A DNA stretch of 64,000 nucleotides from Puniceibacterium confluentis (GCF_007923445.1 NZ_VOJI01000003.1:186001-250000); one strand, 5' to 3'. Counted from the first letter of the stretch, positions 9,804-19,036 are shown. Numbers and translations are program-made. The notes: generated by a model from the letters alone, not told the origin.

Positions 9804-11304
9804 CGACACGCCCCCCGCGATCAAACATCCAGAACAGCCCCAGACTGAGCGCCAGCAGCAGCAGTGCCGCCCCGGCCGCGGCCTCCATCCGGTAGGCCCC
9901 CATCAACCCGTATACCTTGAGTGGCAGGGTGGCATGGTCGGGATCCGCAAACAGTGCGATCACCCCCAGATCACCCATCGACAGCGCCGCCGTCAGTCCG
10001 GCGGCAAACCCCAACGGCCGACGCAGACGCGGCAGCAGCACCCAGCGCACCCAGGCCCAGCCCGACAATCCCAGCGCGGCGCCGAGGCGCGCATAATCCG
10101 CCCGCACGGCCTCGGCTTCGGGCCGCAGGATCCTGAGCGCAAAGGGCAGGGACACCAGCGCGTTCACCACTCCGGTCACAACCAGCGCATGATCCAGCGG
10201 GTTGACGTAGGGCCGCAGGATCAGAAACAGCCCGGTTCCCAGCACCAGCGGCGATACCGCAATGCCCGCCAGCCCCAGCAGTTCGCCGCGCCGCGTCGCC
10301 AGTGGCAGCGCCCAGACAAGGCACAGAAACGTCGAGCCCAGCGCCACCAGCACCGAATGACCGGCCGCCTGCCAGACCGCTGGCCCCAGCATGGCCAGTC
10401 CCGGCAGACCGCGCAGAACGACCATGCCCAGCGGCGCCAGCAGGAACGCCGCCACCAGCCCGATCCAGACGGCATCCAGACCGCGTGCCAGCCCGCCATC
10501 ATCCCAGCGCTGCACCACCCGGTCGCGGCCGACCCCGAATCCCGTGCCCGAGGAAAGCCGCAGGGCAATGCCCCCGGCCACCAGCGCCAGTGTCAGCTGG
10601 ATCACCGCCAGCATCGCGGCTCGGGCCAGGTCGAAGTCGAACCGCATGGCCTGATAAATCGCCAGTTCCACCGTTGTCGCCCGTGGCCCGCCGCCCAGCG
10701 TCAGGGCAATGGCGAAGGACGACAGGCAGATGACGAAGATCACCGCGAAGGCCCCCGGCGCGATGCGTGCCAGCATCGGCAACTCCAGCACCCGGAACAC
10801 CTGGCCGGCAGTCAGCCCCAATGAGGCCGACAGGCGGAACCGTTCGGCCGGGACCGCAAGCCAGCCCTGCAGGATCATCCGTACCGCCAGCGGCAGGTTG
10901 AAGAAGACGTGCGCGATCACAACGCCATGCAGTCCGTATATCGTGATCCCGGGCAGGCCGGCCCAGCGCAGAACGGCATTCACCAGTCCGGACTGCCCGA
11001 ACACCGCCAGCAGACCCAGCACCGCCACGATCACCGGCAATATGAACGGTGCGCCCAGCAGCGCCACAAGCACGCCGCGCCCGACAAACCGACGCCGCGC
11101 CAGTGCCCGTGCCACCGGCACCGCAACCAGCACCGACAGCGCCGCCGACAGCAGCGCCTGAACCAGCGTAAAGCGGATCGCCAGCCAGTCCCCCGGGGCC
11201 AGCGCCGACCAGGCCGCTCCGCGCCAGATCACTGCCGCCACGGGGCCAAAGGTCAGCCCCGCAACCAGCAGCCCGGCGGTTACTGCGACAGCGCCGCGCG
11301 CCAT
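9790..11304 (-). CDS. thiP: Thiamine ABC transporter permease ThiP
   Basis: Fused two-half permease of the thiamine importer, 504 aa, with about twelve hydrophobic helices and two binding-protein-dependent transport motifs (around SLGLTAGQVFRVLELP and AALGLSGWAWVRWVLLP) that dock ThiQ. The fused size and its place between thiB and thiQ fit ThiP rather than an iron permease. It starts at ATG 11302-11304 inside the last codons of thiB, with GAGG upstream, so translation is coupled. Confidence 0.9.
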   Translation of the reverse strand: MARGAVAVTAGLLVAGLTFGPVAAVIWRGAAWSALAPGDWLAIRFTLVQALLSAALSVLVAVPVARALARRRFVGRGVLVALLGAPFILPVIVAVLGLLAVFGQSGLVNAVLRWAGLPGITIYGLHGVVIAHVFFNLPLAVRMILQGWLAVPAERFRLSASLGLTAGQVFRVLELPMLARIAPGAFAVIFVICLSSFAIALTLGGGPRATTVELAIYQAMRFDFDLARAAMLAVIQLTLALVAGGIALRLSSGTGFGVGRDRVVQRWDDGGLARGLDAVWIGLVAAFLLAPLGMVVLRGLPGLAMLGPAVWQAAGHSVLVALGSTFLCLVWALPLATRRGELLGLAGIAVSPLVLGTGLFLILRPYVNPLDHALVVTGVVNALVSLPFALRILRPEAEAVRADYARLGAALGLSGWAWVRWVLLPRLRRPLGFAAGLTAALSMGDLGVIALFADPDHATLPLKVYGLMGAYRMEAAAGAALLLLALSLGLFWMFDRGGRVDAEA

Positions 11305-12260
11305 GCCTCGATCGCCTTGTCACGCAGGTCGGCGGCTTCGTTCTCGGAATAGAACAGCACCTTTTCCGGCAGATCCAGTTCCTTGAACCCCTCGGGCCAG
11401 CCCGCCTGCGGCAGTGCCGCCGGAAAGGACCAGTTGCCCGTCGCGATCATGCTCTGGAATTCCTCTGACAGGATGAAGGCCATGAACTGATCCGCCAGTT
11501 CCGGCTGATCCGTCCCCGCGACCTTGGCCGCCAGTTCGACCATGAAATAGTGCCCCTCGGGAAAGATCGCCGCCTTCTTGGTGCGGTCTTCCTCGGCGAT
11601 GATGTGATAGGCCGGCGAGGTGGTGTAGGACAGTACCATGTCCGCCTCACCGTCGGTGAACAAGCCATAGGATTCCGACCAGCCCTTGGTCACCGTCAGG
11701 ATCTTCGGCGCCAGCTTTTCCCAGGCCGACTGCGCCCCGTCGCCGTACACCGCCTGCACCCACAGGACCAGTGCCAGCCCCGAGATCGAGGTCCGCGGGT
11801 CCTGGATGACGATCTTCAGATCATCGGGCGCGTCCAGCAGCGCCTCAAAGGACGCAGGCGCCTCTGCCATCCGCTCGGTGTTGTAGATGAACGCCGTGTG
11901 CCCATAGTTGAATGGCAGGAACACCTCGTCGCTCCAGTCGATCGGCAGGGTCAGCGCTTCCAGCGTCTGGCCATGCGGCGCGAACAGCCCGCTTTCCCGC
12001 GCCTTTTTGGTGACATCGGTGTTCAGACCGAACACGATATCCGCTTCGGTCCGCGCGCCTTCCAGCAAGAGGCGTGGCAGCAGATCGCCGGGCTTGAACT
12101 GAAGGTCGCATCCGCACTGCGCCTCGAACAGCGCTTCGATCTTCGGCCCCGGTCCCCACTCCGAGGTGATGTAATCACCGGCGTAGACTGTCAGGACTGG
12201 TGTTTGCGCCAGAGCGGTACTGGCCGTCATCAAAGCCGCTGCAACTGTAAGTGCCTTCAT
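11280..12260 (-). CDS. thiB: Thiamine-binding periplasmic protein ThiB
   Basis: Substrate-binding protein of ThiBPQ, 326 aa, with a Sec signal peptide (1-18, ...TALAQTPVLTVY). The YAGDYITSEWGPGP opening, the internal FGLNTD block and the SYTTSPAYHIIAEE region match the thiamine-binding branch of the periplasmic sulfate/iron-like binding proteins. ATG 12258-12260 follows GGAGGATGCC. A TPP riboswitch candidate in the leader supports thiamine as the substrate and predicts repression when TPP is abundant. Confidence 0.92.
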   Translation of the reverse strand: MKALTVAAALMTASTALAQTPVLTVYAGDYITSEWGPGPKIEALFEAQCGCDLQFKPGDLLPRLLLEGARTEADIVFGLNTDVTKKARESGLFAPHGQTLEALTLPIDWSDEVFLPFNYGHTAFIYNTERMAEAPASFEALLDAPDDLKIVIQDPRTSISGLALVLWVQAVYGDGAQSAWEKLAPKILTVTKGWSESYGLFTDGEADMVLSYTTSPAYHIIAEEDRTKKAAIFPEGHYFMVELAAKVAGTDQPELADQFMAFILSEEFQSMIATGNWSFPAALPQAGWPEGFKELDLPEKVLFYSENEAADLRDKAIEAWRAALSQ

Positions 12261-12299
12261 GGCATCCTCCAAGATTGCGACGGATGGGCAAAGTGCGGA

Positions 12300-12385
12300 G
12301 CATGCGTCCAGACCTTCCCTCCGCCGGTGTTAACCGGTTCAGGTTCAACGGGTTCGCATCGCGCGTCTCAGCTGCCGTGTTGGTC
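12300..12385 (-). promoter_or_regulatory. TPP riboswitch (THI element), atypical 5' half
   Basis: In the thiB leader the minus strand reads GCTGAGA (12366-12372), then ACCCGTTGAACCTGAACCGG (12334-12353) and ACACCGGCGGAGGGAAGG, the conserved 3' core of the thiamine pyrophosphate riboswitch, about 50 bases upstream of the thiB start. The usual GGGGTGC partner strand in the 5' half is not evident; a repeated hairpin element begins exactly where it should be. The core identity and gene context make the call strong, while the precise 5' boundary is uncertain. Confidence 0.85.
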
Positions 12386-12428
12386 GCCTCATCCGGGCGG
12401 GAAATTAGTCCCCACTTTCCCTGATGAG
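12383..12428. repeat. 46-bp hairpin repeat, copy 1
   Basis: First of two near-identical copies 55 bp apart. Each begins GTCGCCTCATCCGGGCGGGAAA and ends TCCCCACTTTCCCTGATGAG. The outer arms CCTCATC / GATGAGG and inner arms GGGAAA / TTTCCC can fold around an internal loop. This copy directly joins the TPP riboswitch. Confidence 0.85.
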
Positions 12429-12437
12429 GGTCGACTG

Positions 12438-12483
12438 TCGCCTCATCCGGGCGGGAAACCGGTCCCCACTTTCCCTGATGAGA
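12438..12483. repeat. 46-bp hairpin repeat, copy 2
   Basis: Second copy of the element at 12383-12428, in the same orientation. It differs at three loop positions only (TTAG replaced by CCGG in the AAATTAG/AAACCGG block), so the stem is conserved while the loop varies. A 9-base spacer separates the copies. It lies between the thiB leader and the aroC promoter region. Confidence 0.85.
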
Positions 12484-12602
12484 CGCACGACAGCACCCCG
12501 AGGTGGGCAGACAGCTAGCGCCGCACCCGGTCGCATTCAAGCGAAATCCCTTGAGACCGTCCCCGCCCTGCCCTAACACCACGCCCAAAGGAGCCACCCG
12601 CC

Positions 12603-13703
12603 ATGAGCCTCAACACCTTCGGTCATCTTTTCCGCGTCACCACCTGGGGCGAAAGCCACGGACCCGCGCTTGGCGCCACCGTCGATGGCTGCCCTCCCGG
12701 CGTCGAGATCACCGAAGACATGATTCAGGTCTGGCTGGACCGGCGCAAACCCGGCACCTCGAAATACACCACCCAACGCAAGGAACCCGATCAGGTCCGC
12801 ATCCTGTCCGGTGTGTTCGAGGGACAGACCACCGGCACCCCGGTGCAGCTGATGATCGAGAACACCGACCAGCGTTCCAAGGATTACGGCGACATCGCCG
12901 AGAAATTCCGCCCCGGCCATGCCGACATCACCTACTGGCAGAAATACGGCATCCGCGACCACCGCGGCGGCGGACGCTCTTCGGCACGGGAGACCGCAGC
13001 GAGGGTGGCCGCTGGTGGCCTCGCCCGCGCCGCGCTGGACAGCCTCGCGCCGGGGATCGAGATCGAAGGCTACATGACCCAGATGGGCCCGCACCGCATC
13101 TCGGGCGCGCGCGACATGTCGCAGATCACGCAAAATCCGTTCTGGGTGCCCTCTGCCGAGACCGCGACGCTCTGGGCCGACTACCTTGAGACCCTGCGCA
13201 AGTCCGGCAACTCGGTCGGAGCAATGATCGAGGTTGTCGCCCGCAATGTCCCCCCCGGCCTTGGCGCGCCGGTCTACGGCAAGCTCGACACCGATCTGGC
13301 AGCAGCGATGATGAGCATCAATGCCGTCAAGGGCGTCGAGATCGGTGAAGGCATGGCCGCCGCCATGCTGACCGGCGAGGACAATGCCGACGAGATCTTC
13401 ATGGGCGACGACGGACGGCCGGTCTACAGTTCGAACCATGCCGGCGGGATCCTTGGTGGCATTTCGACCGGTCAGGACATTGTGGTACGCTTCGCAGTGA
13501 AACCCACCTCGTCCATCCTGAAACCGCGCCAGACCATCACCAAATCCGGCGAAGCGGCGGAAATCATCACCAAGGGCCGCCACGACCCCTGCGTCGGCAT
13601 CCGTGCCGTGCCAGTGGGCGAGGCGATGATGGCCTGCGTGATCCTGGACCACCTCCTGCTGCACCGCGGCCAGATCGGCCGGAATCGCGGCACGATCGGC
13701 TAG
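12603..13703 (+). CDS. aroC: Chorismate synthase
   Basis: Last enzyme of the shikimate pathway: converts 5-enolpyruvylshikimate-3-phosphate to chorismate using reduced FMN. 366 aa, the family length. The signatures GESHGPALG (residues 17-25), the [14 protein letters not shown] block and [16 protein letters not shown] are visible. AAAGGAG precedes ATG 12603. It stands alone, divergent from the thiBPQ operon, and two GC-rich hairpins lie downstream. Confidence 0.97.
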   Translation: MSLNTFGHLFRVTTWGESHGPALGATVDGCPPGVEITEDMIQVWLDRRKPGTSKYTTQRKEPDQVRILSGVFEGQTTGTPVQLMIENTDQRSKDYGDIAEKFRPGHADITYWQKYGIRDHRGGGRSSARETAARVAAGGLARAALDSLAPGIEIEGYMTQMGPHRISGARDMSQITQNPFWVPSAETATLWADYLETLRKSGNSVGAMIEVVARNVPPGLGAPVYGKLDTDLAAAMMSINAVKGVEIGEGMAAAMLTGEDNADEIFMGDDGRPVYSSNHAGGILGGISTGQDIVVRFAVKPTSSILKPRQTITKSGEAAEIITKGRHDPCVGIRAVPVGEAMMACVILDHLLLHRGQIGRNRGTIG

Positions 13704-13721
13704 AGCGATCTGCCAGCCTCT

Positions 13722-13774
13722 CCGGGGTCCCGATACCCCGGGGTGAGGCCGCAGACCGAGGGGCAGCGCCCCTC
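13722..13774. other. Two consecutive hairpins between convergent genes
   Basis: CCGGGGT/ACCCCGG around a 6-base loop (13722-13741) and GAGGGGC/GCCCCTC around AGC (13758-13774) lie between the convergent ends of aroC and the DMT exporter gene. Neither is followed by a T-run, but a transcript-end role for either gene is plausible. Confidence 0.45.
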
Positions 13775-13783
13775 CGAGAGCTT

Positions 13784-14653
13784 TCAGACAGTGCGCTGTC
13801 GGGACAGTTGCACCGCCAGAATGCCCAGCGCGATCACCACAACCCCGATCACGTCCCAGATTCCCAGCGCCTCGCCCAGCAAGGCCGCGGCGATCGCGAC
13901 CCCGAAAAACGGGTTGAGGAAATGAAAGGTTGCTGCTTTCACCGCGCCGATCCGCTCGACCAGCAGGAACCAGACCAGCGTGGCGATGACCCCGGGCACC
14001 AGCGTGGTGTACCAGAAGGCCCAGACCAGCGGCCAGGACCAGGTGACTGCCAAACGTTCGAACGCCACGGCAGGCACGATCAGCGCCGCCGCGCCCACCA
14101 GCATCTGCAACCCGACTATCATCATCACATTGCCTTTTGACGTCGCACCGCGCAGGGTCAGCGTTGCCGCGGCCAGCGAAATGCCGCCCAGGATGCACAG
14201 GCCCAGCCCGTACAGGTCCACACCACCGCTGATCCGTGCGCCCATGATCAGCACCACACCAGTCACGCCGATGCACAGACCGACGATCCCCAGAGGCGCC
14301 AGCCGGTCGCGCAACAGCACCCACCCCGCCAGCGCCACCATCAGCGGCATGGTCGAGGCGATGATCGCGGCCAGCGACGCCTGCACCGTCTGCATCGCCA
14401 CAAAGTTCAAGCCGAGGTACAGCGCGTTCTGGCAGATGCCAAAGATCACCACCGACCGCCATTGCCGCCGTGTCAGATGCCAGCTCTGCCCCATCAGGCG
14501 GGCAATCAGCACCGCGATCAGACCGGACACCAGAAACCGCAGCGCCAGCGCATAGAGCGGCGGCGCGGCAACGACGATGATCCGCGCCGAGGTAAAGGCC
14601 GAGGACCACATCGCGGCAAAGGCCAGCCCCATCAAGATCGCGCGCAGGTCCAT
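13784..14653 (-). CDS. DMT-superfamily (EamA) exporter
   Basis: Ten-helix membrane protein, 289 aa, made of two EamA repeats (about residues 1-130 and 145-285), the organisation of drug/metabolite transporters that export amino acids or small organics. ATG 14651-14653 is chosen because GGAG lies 7 bases upstream and the first transmembrane segment then starts near residue 4; an upstream in-frame start adds a non-conserved tail. The substrate cannot be inferred and the neighbours give no clue. Confidence 0.85.
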   Translation of the reverse strand: MDLRAILMGLAFAAMWSSAFTSARIIVVAAPPLYALALRFLVSGLIAVLIARLMGQSWHLTRRQWRSVVIFGICQNALYLGLNFVAMQTVQASLAAIIASTMPLMVALAGWVLLRDRLAPLGIVGLCIGVTGVVLIMGARISGGVDLYGLGLCILGGISLAAATLTLRGATSKGNVMMIVGLQMLVGAAALIVPAVAFERLAVTWSWPLVWAFWYTTLVPGVIATLVWFLLVERIGAVKAATFHFLNPFFGVAIAAALLGEALGIWDVIGVVVIALGILAVQLSRQRTV

Positions 14654-14989
14654 GACTACTCCGGGGTTGTTTGCGCGCACATGATCCGCTCTGCGCGGCA
14701 AGGTCAACCCGGACAGCCGCGGCCAAACCGGCGTCGGACAGTCACCGAGACAGATGCAACCGCAGGGCCCGGGGGCTGAGCGGGATGGCCTCCGGGGGCG
14801 TCACCGGCTGAAATCCCACCAGCAGGGGCACGACGCTCCGGAACACCCTTTGCAACCCTGCCTGCCGAACCGTGACACCCTGTCGCTGGCGTGTGTGGCG
14901 TCGCACCGGCGGCCCGGTCAATGTTTCATCGCGGCCCCGGCCGACCGGCCCCCTACGCGGCAATCCGGCGCGCGATGCTTCGCCAAGGC
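14654..14989. other. Intergenic region, no gene supported
   Basis: Long spacer between the 5' end of the exporter gene and the terminator of ccrM. Open frames exist on both strands (for example 14742-15020 minus and 14754-15113 plus), but their predicted products are Arg/Pro/Gly-rich without any recognisable domain or ribosome-binding site and look like random GC-rich frames. No repeat or RNA gene seen. Confidence 0.5.
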
Positions 14990-15018
14990 AAAAAACCCCG
15001 CCTGCGGACAGGCGGGGC
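14990..15018 (-). terminator. Intrinsic terminator of ccrM
   Basis: Minus-strand stem CCCCGCCTG / CAGGCGGGG with a TCCG loop, followed by TTTTTTG. It lies 92 bases beyond the ccrM stop codon. Confidence 0.88.
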
Positions 15019-15109
15019 AAGTCAGCGCCTCAGCCCGAAGGCGAAGCGCGGCGGTACGCCGGTTGTTGTTGAAAACCCCGATGGGCGCCCGAAGGCCCCC
15101 GGAACCGGC

Positions 15110-16228
<1,119 letters not shown>

Positions 16229-16278
16229 TCAGCCTCTGTCCCCGGCGCAATGTCGCGCTCATTAGTTGCCCAAAGGAT

Positions 16279-16317
16279 GATTCATCGGTGATTCGCGGTC
16301 AATTTCTTTTTTGAATC
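16279..16317. promoter_or_regulatory. Cluster of three GANTC methylation sites upstream of ccrM
   Basis: GATTC at 16279-16283, GATTC at 16290-16294 and GAATC at 16313-16317 lie in the 105-bp spacer between ccrM and rnhB. The Caulobacter ccrM promoter is also controlled by GANTC sites in its leader, so these are likely methylation-sensing regulatory sites. A TTAACC sequence on the minus strand just beyond them resembles a CtrA half-site, but that is weak. Confidence 0.65.
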
Positions 16318-16330
16318 AGAGGGTTAAGAT

Positions 16331-16948
16331 TTACCCTTGATACAAGATATTGTGCACCGGCTTGAACGAACGCCTATGGTGTGGGGTCACACCAAGATTT
16401 CGCAGCGCCTCTCTGTGGCTTTTCGAGGGATATCCCATATTCGTCTCCCAGCCATATCCGGGATAGTGTTGCGCCAAATCCCACATGACCCGGTCGCGCC
16501 TTGTTTTTGCCACAATTGAGGCCGCCGCGATCGACACCGACCGTGCATCCCCACCGATTACCGGAGTCGCGTCTAGGTTGAGTCCTCGGGGAATCAGGTT
16601 GCCATCCACAAGCACGTGATCCGGTACAAACCCCAGCGCCGCGATGGCCCGTTCCATGGCCAGGTGGCTGGCACGCAGGATGTTGTGAGTGTCTATTTCC
16701 GCGACGCTCGCCTCCCCTACGCCCACAAGGGCACACTCGAGAATTTGCAGGCACAGCGCCTCGCGCCGCCGCGCCGTCAGTTTCTTGGAATCGTTAAGGC
16801 CGTCGGGGATGCGGGCCGGGTTCAGCCAGACGGCAGCGGCCATGACCGGCCCGGCCAGGGGGCCGCGCCCGACCTCATCGACTCCGACGACACGGCCCAT
16901 GCCACGGGCGTACAGGGTTTTTTCCAGCGAAAAATCAGGGATTGTCAT
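16331..16948 (-). CDS. rnhB: Ribonuclease HII
   Basis: Cleaves the RNA strand at ribonucleotides in RNA-DNA hybrids. 205 aa with the type 2 RNase H acidic cluster: GVDEVGRGPLAGP (Asp24, Glu25), NDSKKL, the central VLVDGN aspartate and the C-terminal SKSHREAL. ATG 16946-16948 with AAGGG upstream is preferred; an earlier in-frame start would add 44 residues absent from relatives. It is co-oriented with ccrM, a pairing common in this family. Confidence 0.95.
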   Translation of the reverse strand: MTIPDFSLEKTLYARGMGRVVGVDEVGRGPLAGPVMAAAVWLNPARIPDGLNDSKKLTARRREALCLQILECALVGVGEASVAEIDTHNILRASHLAMERAIAALGFVPDHVLVDGNLIPRGLNLDATPVIGGDARSVSIAAASIVAKTRRDRVMWDLAQHYPGYGWETNMGYPSKSHREALRNLGVTPHHRRSFKPVHNILYQG

Positions 16949-17084
16949 ACCCTTTTGAACCCGCTGCCAGCGATACTTGCAAGCGCCATGTGCCGAGCGG
17001 GTCTGAACCCCGAATGACGGCGACCCGTCCGGCGCTCCGGTGCGGCGGCAAACCGCGATGGCACTCCCCCGGTTGGACAAATGC

Positions 17085-17126
17085 CAAAAAACGGCGCGCG
17101 GGCCTTTTCGGAGCTCCGCGCGCCGT
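17085..17126 (-). terminator. Intrinsic terminator of the secreted repeat-protein gene
   Basis: On the minus strand 11-base arms ACGGCGCGCGG and CCGCGCGCCGT enclose a 14-base loop and are followed by a T6 run. It lies about 50 bases beyond the stop of the gene at 17179-17805. Confidence 0.85.
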
Positions 17127-17178
17127 CCGGTGCGGCGGTCGAGGGCGCTACCGCCGCACCTCTGCTCGACTCATGATC

Positions 17179-17805
17179 TCAGCGGCGGGCGATCGTGTAG
17201 CCACTGTTGCGCAGGCAATTTGCGCCATATGCCAGCAGCTGGCCATGACGGGTGCGCACCGACGACAGGCAGACGTCGGGCAGGCGGCGGCTTTGCTCAT
17301 AGCGGCGCGACAGGCAAACGGCGTCAAACACCTTGCTGCCGCGATATGTCTCGGTCAGACAGCTGCCGGGCAGCGGCGCACGCCCGCGGCCAAAGTCGAC
17401 ACCGTGACCGCGGTCGCGCCGACCCCTGTTGTCAAAGTCGCTGTTGTGGCCAAAACGGCCCCGGTTGTCGTAATTCCTGTGCTCGTCACCGCGTCCCGGG
17501 TGGTCGTAACGACCCCAGTTGTTGTAACGGCCCCGGTCGTCGTGGCGGCCCCGGTTGTCGTAATGTCCCCGGTCGTCAAAGTACGGGCGCGGATCGCGTT
17601 CGACATAGCGGTGCTTTTTCTTCTTTTTGTCTTCGTCCTCCTTGTCCTTGGCATTCTTGATCGTGGCGCCAAGGACCAGCAGGGTTGTACCGATGCCGAG
17701 CGTGCGCAGGAGCGCGTCGTTTTCCGCGGCGCGGACCGGGGCTGCGGTCAGGCCGGTCAGCACGACGGCGGCGGTCAGCACGGCTGCGATGAATTTGCGG
17801 GACAT
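17179..17805 (-). CDS. Secreted basic protein with Asn/Asp-Arg-Gly repeats
   Basis: I do not recognise a family. 208 aa: signal peptide (1-26, ending VRAAEN), a hydrophobic segment near residues 35-47 (IGTTLLVLGATI), a Lys/Asp/Glu run (KDKEDEDKKKKKH), then about ten degenerate units of the form YDNRGR / HDDRGR / YNNWGR (residues 75-130), and a C-terminal domain with four cysteines (SCLTETYRG, AVCLSRRY, VCLSSV, ANCLRN). ATG 17805 has AAGGAGA at the right distance. The cysteine tail suggests a disulfide-bonded periplasmic or surface domain with a flexible linker. Confidence 0.7.
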   Translation of the reverse strand: MSRKFIAAVLTAAVVLTGLTAAPVRAAENDALLRTLGIGTTLLVLGATIKNAKDKEDEDKKKKKHRYVERDPRPYFDDRGHYDNRGRHDDRGRYNNWGRYDHPGRGDEHRNYDNRGRFGHNSDFDNRGRRDRGHGVDFGRGRAPLPGSCLTETYRGSKVFDAVCLSRRYEQSRRLPDVCLSSVRTRHGQLLAYGANCLRNSGYTIARR

Positions 17806-18003
17806 GATGGTCTCCTTCATTTCGTAGGGTGTCCGCTTGCGGACAGTTGCAGGGTCACGCACCTCCGGTTGGTCCGCGGCGATGTACCAACCCTGATCCG
17901 CCCTGCCGAAGTCAGGCAATATCGGCCCCCTGCTATCGGATATCCGCCCCATAAACTCGCATGGATATTGAATTTCCGTGGCATTGCGGTCAGCGTGGCA
18001 AGC

Positions 18004-18294
18004 ATGAAAACCCTTGCCCTCATCCTCGCCCTTTCAGTCCCGTCGCTGGTCGCAGCCGGGTCTGCGCAGGCGGCCTGCTATGCCGATTACAAGGCCAAGC
18101 AGGACGACCCCCTGCGCCTGCACTACGGTGTCGCGGAACTCCGCGGCACCTGCTCGGACAAGGCCGCAAAGGCCGAACTCCAGACACGCCTTGCCGATCA
18201 GGGCTGGACTCTGCTCAATGTTGTCTCTGTCTTTGACGACAGTGGGCTGAACAAAAGGAAGGCCAGTGCCGGACCCTACTTCCTCCGCTTCTGA
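18004..18294 (+). CDS. Small secreted hypothetical protein
   Basis: 96 aa with a clear Sec signal (1-23, LALILALSVPSLVAAGSAQA) leaving a ~73-residue mature domain with two cysteines (ACYADYK and RGTCSDK) that could form a disulfide, and an aromatic end (GPYFLRF). No known family is recognised. Its last 29 bases overlap the next gene, whose GTG start lies inside it, so the two are probably translated together. This suggests it may be the periplasmic partner of the membrane-tethered winged-helix protein. Confidence 0.7.
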   Translation: MKTLALILALSVPSLVAAGSAQAACYADYKAKQDDPLRLHYGVAELRGTCSDKAAKAELQTRLADQGWTLLNVVSVFDDSGLNKRKASAGPYFLRF

Positions 18295-18970
18295 AACGCG
18301 CCGTACAGGCGGCCGTATCGTGACCGTCGGCATTGCCGCCATCGTGACCCTGCTCTTCACTGCGGGGGTGGTGCTGGTGCTGACCCTGCCCGATGCCGGC
18401 GCCTTCAATGCCCGGGTCGAACGGCTGTTTGTCGAAAATGACGACCTGACCGCGCAGGCGGAAATCAAGCTGCTGGAAATTCTCGCACAAAGCGGCACCG
18501 CCTTTGCCGAGACTCTGGCCAGCTACCGCATGGTGATCTTTGTGCTGCTGGTCTTTGCCACGGCGCTGATGGTCGCGGCGCTGGTGTTTCTGGTGATGCT
18601 GGTGACGCTCAACCGGCGCATGGCGCAGATCGAACGCTCTGGCATCCAGGTTTCGTCGCTGATCATTTCCCGCGAGGAAAACACCGTCTACCTCAACACC
18701 ATGGGGTTCAAGCTGACCGAAGCGATGATGGAAACCATGGCGGTGCTGGCCGAAGCCCGCATGGACGGCGAATTGCTGAGCGGAGCGCAGATTGAGGCGG
18801 TGATTTCGGGGCGACCGGAACCCGATTGCGACGAGGCTGCCGGCGCCACCCGGATCAAGCGGTTGCGCGATGGCCTGGGCAACCAGCTTGTCAGCGAACT
18901 TCTGGTCAAGAACATCGCCCGCAAGGGCTATGTCCTGGCCATCGACAAGGCCGTGATCGAGGTGATCTGA
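18266..18970 (+). CDS. Membrane-anchored protein with C-terminal winged-helix-like domain
   Basis: 234 aa from GTG 18266, preceded by AAAGGAAGG. Two hydrophobic helices (about 18-41 and 88-114) flank a ~45-residue segment with amphipathic helical character, which would be periplasmic. The cytosolic C-terminal part (about 130-234) reads like an OmpR-type winged helix: a strand pair VSSLIISREENTVYL, helices MGFKLTEAMMETMAVL, the recognition-helix-like TRIKRLRDGLG and the wing ARKGYVLAID. ToxR and CadC carry this domain at the N-terminus, so the order here is reversed. The assignment is by eye; function unknown. Confidence 0.65.
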   Translation: MPDPTSSASETRRTGGRIVTVGIAAIVTLLFTAGVVLVLTLPDAGAFNARVERLFVENDDLTAQAEIKLLEILAQSGTAFAETLASYRMVIFVLLVFATALMVAALVFLVMLVTLNRRMAQIERSGIQVSSLIISREENTVYLNTMGFKLTEAMMETMAVLAEARMDGELLSGAQIEAVISGRPEPDCDEAAGATRIKRLRDGLGNQLVSELLVKNIARKGYVLAIDKAVIEVI

Positions 18971-18988
18971 GGCAGCGCCCGCCGCGCA

Positions 18989-19015
18989 TTGACTGGCATA
19001 CCAGTATGCTAGTAT
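18989..19015 (+). promoter_or_regulatory. Promoter with overlapping palindromic operator before the epimerase gene
   Basis: A TTGACT -35-like box (18989-18994) and a TAGTAT -10-like box (19010-19015) bracket the imperfect palindrome ATACCAGTATGCTAGTAT (18998-19015, 14 of 18 positions symmetric). An operator overlapping the promoter suggests repression by a sugar-responsive regulator, perhaps GntR-like; no such regulator is adjacent. Confidence 0.5.
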
Positions 19016-19036
19016 CAGGCGGGCAGGAGGCGCCGC

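Noticed and set aside
12383-12483. CRISPR-like direct repeats
   Set aside because: Only two copies, each with internal hairpin structure, separated by 9 bases. No spacers of normal length and no cas genes.
12573-14726. 717-residue open frame on the minus strand
   Set aside because: It covers aroC in antisense and the DMT exporter in a wrong frame; no start signal or domain supports it.
16320-16345. CtrA binding site near ccrM
   Set aside because: Only one TTAACC half-site is present; the second TTAA at the required spacing is absent.
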